Assembly (NCBI GenBank): GCA_964493945.1
Contig: CAZBQG010000208.1
Span: forward strand, 1-8,154
Source of the DNA: CAZBQG01 sp964493945
GTDB taxonomy: Bacteria > Pseudomonadota > Alphaproteobacteria > Rhodospirillales > UBA2165
DNA: 8,154 nt
Reading direction: 5' to 3'
Shown here: in pieces, positions 6,215 to 8,154 of the stretch
Layout of the letters: each line of letters opens with the position of its first letter
Numbering within the stretch: position 1 is the stretch's first letter
Made by a program: the position numbers and the translations under genes
The notes under the pieces: generated by a model
Seen by the model: only the letters and a program-made list of their open reading frames with translations
What the model was told of the DNA's origin: nothing
Database searches by the model: none

Positions 6215-7660
6215 ATGAGCTATCGCGATTTCCGGGAATTCATAGCCGTCGCCGAACAGCAGGGACTTTGCCGCCGCGTGACCAAGCCCGTGGATGTGAC
6301 CTGGGAGCCCGCCAGCATGACCAAATGGGCCTTTCAGGCGCTGGCCGAAGCGGATCGTTTCGGGCTCTTGTTCGATAATGTGGAAGGTTCTGAATTTGCG
6401 CTCGGCACGGGCATCTTGGGTGCTTCGCGGCGCTCTTATGCGCTGGGCCTGGGGGTGGAGGAAGATGAAATCAACGGCCTCTGGGAAAAGGCTCTGGTCG
6501 ATCCGGTCCAGCCGGTCACCGTCAAGGCCGCGCCGTGCCAGGAGGTGATCCGGAAAGGCGGGGATGCGCGCCTCTCCGATCTGCCCATTCCCACCTGGAC
6601 GCCGGGCAAGGATGCGGGGCCCTATATCACCACGACCTGTATGACCTGCGACGCCCTGACAGCGAACCAGAACACCGGCGTCTACCGCACCCAGGTGCGC
6701 GACGACCATCACGTCATGATCAATTTGTCGCCGCGCCGCCACGGCCACGATCAGGCGAGTTCCTGGTGGGCCCAAGGCAAAGCCGCACCCATCGCCTGGG
6801 TGGTCGGTGCCGAACCCGCCTTCCAGATGGCCTCGGTTGCCTCGTTGGTGGCAGGCGACGAGGAGATGGCCGTTGCCGGCGGACTCAAAGGCGCACCCAT
6901 CGAGCTGGTCAAATGCGTCACCAGCGACATCTTGGTGCCGGCCAATGCCGAAATCATCATTGAGGGCGAGGTATTGGCGGGGGAGCTGGACCACGAAGGC
7001 CCGTTCGGCGAAAATCTCGGCTATATGGCCGAGGGCGGGCCCAAGCCGCTGGCCCGCATCACGGCCATCACCCACCGCAAAGGGGCGATCTATTACGGCC
7101 TGACCTCTCAGATGTCGCCGTCCGAAAGCACCATCTTGCAAAGCACGACCAACGCGGCGCTGGCCCGCAAGATTCTGCGCCATGATCTGGGCGAAGTGTT
7201 TGTCCATGACGTCCATTGCAACTACACCTATGGCGGTCAGATGGCCCATGCCGTAGTTTCCATGACGCCCCAGCTTCCCGGCCACGGGCGCAAGGTGGGC
7301 CGGGCCCTGGCCGAGATCAGCACCTTCAAGCGCATCACCGTCGTCGACGAGGATGTGGATATCCGCGATCCCATCCATCTCGATTGGGCGATGAATACCC
7401 GCTTCAATGCCGAGACCGATGCCGTGATCGTGGATCAGGTCCATATGCGTTTCGCCATGGACCCATCGGTTGAAGCCCGCGCCGACGGCGAAAAGCTGGG
7501 CAGTAAATTGATCTGCGACGCGACCCGCCGTTTCCCCGAGGCCGATTTCTCATTGCCGCCCAAGGCGACCATGATGAAGGCCCTGGAGAGTTGGAAAGAG
7601 GCCGGATTACCCGAATTCGAAATCCCCAGGCGGGCCCAACTGCGCATCGATAAATCATGA
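6215..7660 (+). CDS. UbiD family prenyl-FMN-dependent decarboxylase (UbiD-3), complete
   Basis: A 481-residue UbiD-family protein with the canonical residues: AGPYITTTCM (134-143), N153-TGVY-R158, H176 in PRRHGH, GDE with E216, AEIIIEGE (245-252), E261-GPFG-E266, and a normal C-terminus after MDPSVEA and GSKLICDATRRFPE. The start at 6215 gives the standard opening SYRDFREFIAVAEQQGLCRRV and has a G-run (GGGGGGAA, 6203-6210) a few bases upstream. An in-frame GTG at 6173 would add 14 residues without family resemblance. It probably shares a transcript with UbiD-2 and with the downstream racemase-like gene, whose coding region is reached through overlapping ATGA junctions. It differs clearly from UbiD-1 and UbiD-2 in sequence, so it is not a recent tandem duplicate. 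Substrate unknown; a role paired with UbiD-2 is an inference from position. Confidence 0.94.
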   Translation: MSYRDFREFIAVAEQQGLCRRVTKPVDVTWEPASMTKWAFQALAEADRFGLLFDNVEGSEFALGTGILGASRRSYALGLGVEEDEINGLWEKALVDPVQPVTVKAAPCQEVIRKGGDARLSDLPIPTWTPGKDAGPYITTTCMTCDALTANQNTGVYRTQVRDDHHVMINLSPRRHGHDQASSWWAQGKAAPIAWVVGAEPAFQMASVASLVAGDEEMAVAGGLKGAPIELVKCVTSDILVPANAEIIIEGEVLAGELDHEGPFGENLGYMAEGGPKPLARITAITHRKGAIYYGLTSQMSPSESTILQSTTNAALARKILRHDLGEVFVHDVHCNYTYGGQMAHAVVSMTPQLPGHGRKVGRALAEISTFKRITVVDEDVDIRDPIHLDWAMNTRFNAETDAVIVDQVHMRFAMDPSVEARADGEKLGSKLICDATRRFPEADFSLPPKATMMKALESWKEAGLPEFEIPRRAQLRIDKS

Positions 7661-7731
7661 AGAATATGCGCTTCGCCGATAAAGCGCCGCGTTACGGGCA
7701 TAGGAGCTTGCGGGCGTCGAAATGGCGATGA
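7657..7731 (+). CDS. Possible 24-codon linking ORF between UbiD-3 and the racemase-like gene
   Basis: This ORF starts with an ATG that overlaps the UbiD-3 stop (ATGA, 7657-7660). It ends with a TGA that overlaps a second in-frame ATG of the next gene (ATGA, 7728-7731). The peptide begins MKNMRFADKAPRYG and is strongly basic (many Lys/Arg). It has no ribosome site of its own beyond the end of UbiD-3. It may be a translational-coupling bridge or a chance frame. If it is real, it favours 7728 over 7722 as the start of the next gene. Confidence 0.25.
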   Translation: MKNMRFADKAPRYGHRSLRASKWR

Positions 7732-8108
7732 GTCATCAAAGCAATCCGGTCCGCGCCCGCTATGGGCTGATTATCCCGTCTTCCAACCGCATGGCCGAAC
7801 CCCATGCCTGGCGTTACCGGCCCGCCGGCGTCCAGCCCCATATCACCCGGCTGCGCATGACCGGGCCCCATGCCATGAAGCCTGAGGATCTGCTGCCCAC
7901 CATCGGGGATGCCGCCGCCATGCTGGCCGACGCCAAATGCGATTCGGTGGTGTTTCACTGCACGGCCAATTCAATGGCCGGCGGCGTCGCCGGAAATGAC
8001 CGCATTACGGATGCGGTCGCCCAGGCCACCGGCGGCAAGGCAACCACCACGGCAGGGGCGACCCTGGCGGCGCTGGCCCATCTTGGCGCAAGCCGGATAG
8101 TTGTCTAA
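7722..8108 (+). pseudogene. Asp/Glu racemase / maleate isomerase / arylmalonate decarboxylase-like protein, N-terminal half only
   Basis: The 128 residues match the first half of this superfamily, whose members are usually about 240 residues. They contain GLIIPSSNRMAEP (residues 15-27, the substrate-carboxylate binding start with Asn), FHCTANSM (Cys80, the position of the first catalytic Cys), and TAGATLAALAHLGASRIVV, normally followed by TPY and a second half with the second Cys. A stop codon at 8106-8108 ends the frame exactly at that point. None of the three frames in the remaining 46 bases resumes the family sequence. AGGAG at 7702-7706 is 15 nt before the ATG, rather far; a second ATG at 7728 overlaps the preceding mini-ORF. 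The presence of Cys80 points to isomerase- or racemase-type chemistry rather than arylmalonate decarboxylase, which has Gly at that position and one Cys in the second half. Truncated as it stands, it would lack half the active site. Confidence 0.75.
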
Positions 8109-8154
8109 TTCCGTCTCCGCAGTCAAGCTCTCCTGAACCTTTTGTCCTTTGCCG

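Noticed and set aside
6167..7444. A 425-residue open frame on the minus strand opposite UbiD-3
   Set aside because: Same pattern of antisense shadow: no recognisable motif, biased Gly/His/Asp content, and fully covered by a gene with clear family signatures.
1..8154. CRISPR arrays, tRNA or rRNA genes, insertion sequences, integrases
   Set aside because: No regularly spaced direct repeats, no cloverleaf-like sequence, and no transposase or recombinase motif was seen on either strand.

Overview
The window looks like a chromosomal segment of a GC-rich proteobacterium, most likely an alphaproteobacterium of the Rhodospirillales type. This is inferred from G/C-ending codons, GGAG-type ribosome sites, and a gene content (several UbiD-like decarboxylases, a family-2 amidohydrolase, an Asp/Glu-racemase-like protein) common in catabolic regions of such bacteria. 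No rRNA or other marker gene fixes the taxonomy.

Layout. (1) 18-1514, minus: a complete UbiD-family decarboxylase (UbiD-1). (2) 1737-2030, plus: a small unrecognised lipoprotein. (3) 2079-3152, minus: a family-2 amidohydrolase converging on the lipoprotein gene, with a GC hairpin between the two stops. (4) 3374-4301, minus: a lipoprotein alpha/beta hydrolase read in three pieces. Restoring one T at each of two sites gives a continuous 309-residue protein with a full catalytic triad, and a strong intrinsic terminator follows it. (5) 4551-6113 and 6215-7660, plus: two further, mutually diverged UbiD-family genes (UbiD-2 and UbiD-3), divergent from the hydrolase. (6) 7722-8108, plus: the N-terminal half of an Asp/Glu racemase / maleate isomerase / arylmalonate decarboxylase-like protein, stopping abruptly. 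A 24-codon ORF links UbiD-3 to it through ATGA overlaps at both ends.

How the genes may work together. Three UbiD proteins (prenylated-FMN, reversible decarboxylation of aromatic or unsaturated acids), an amidohydrolase from a superfamily that includes non-oxidative aromatic-acid decarboxylases, and a member of the arylmalonate decarboxylase/maleate isomerase fold family lie within 8 kb. The natural reading is a locus for decarboxylating or carboxylating one or more unsaturated or aromatic acids. The substrate cannot be read from the sequence. No UbiX flavin prenyltransferase, transporter, CoA ligase or regulator is inside the window.

The most unusual sequence-level observation is in UbiD-2. 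It keeps the Asn, Arg and Glu active-site residues, but Asp181 stands where UbiD-1, UbiD-3 and characterised relatives have a metal-binding His. It also carries a C-terminal extension of about 80 residues. Its tandem partner UbiD-3 has the canonical set, so a heteromeric or functionally divided pair is possible. No CRISPR array, tRNA, rRNA, insertion sequence or integrase was seen.
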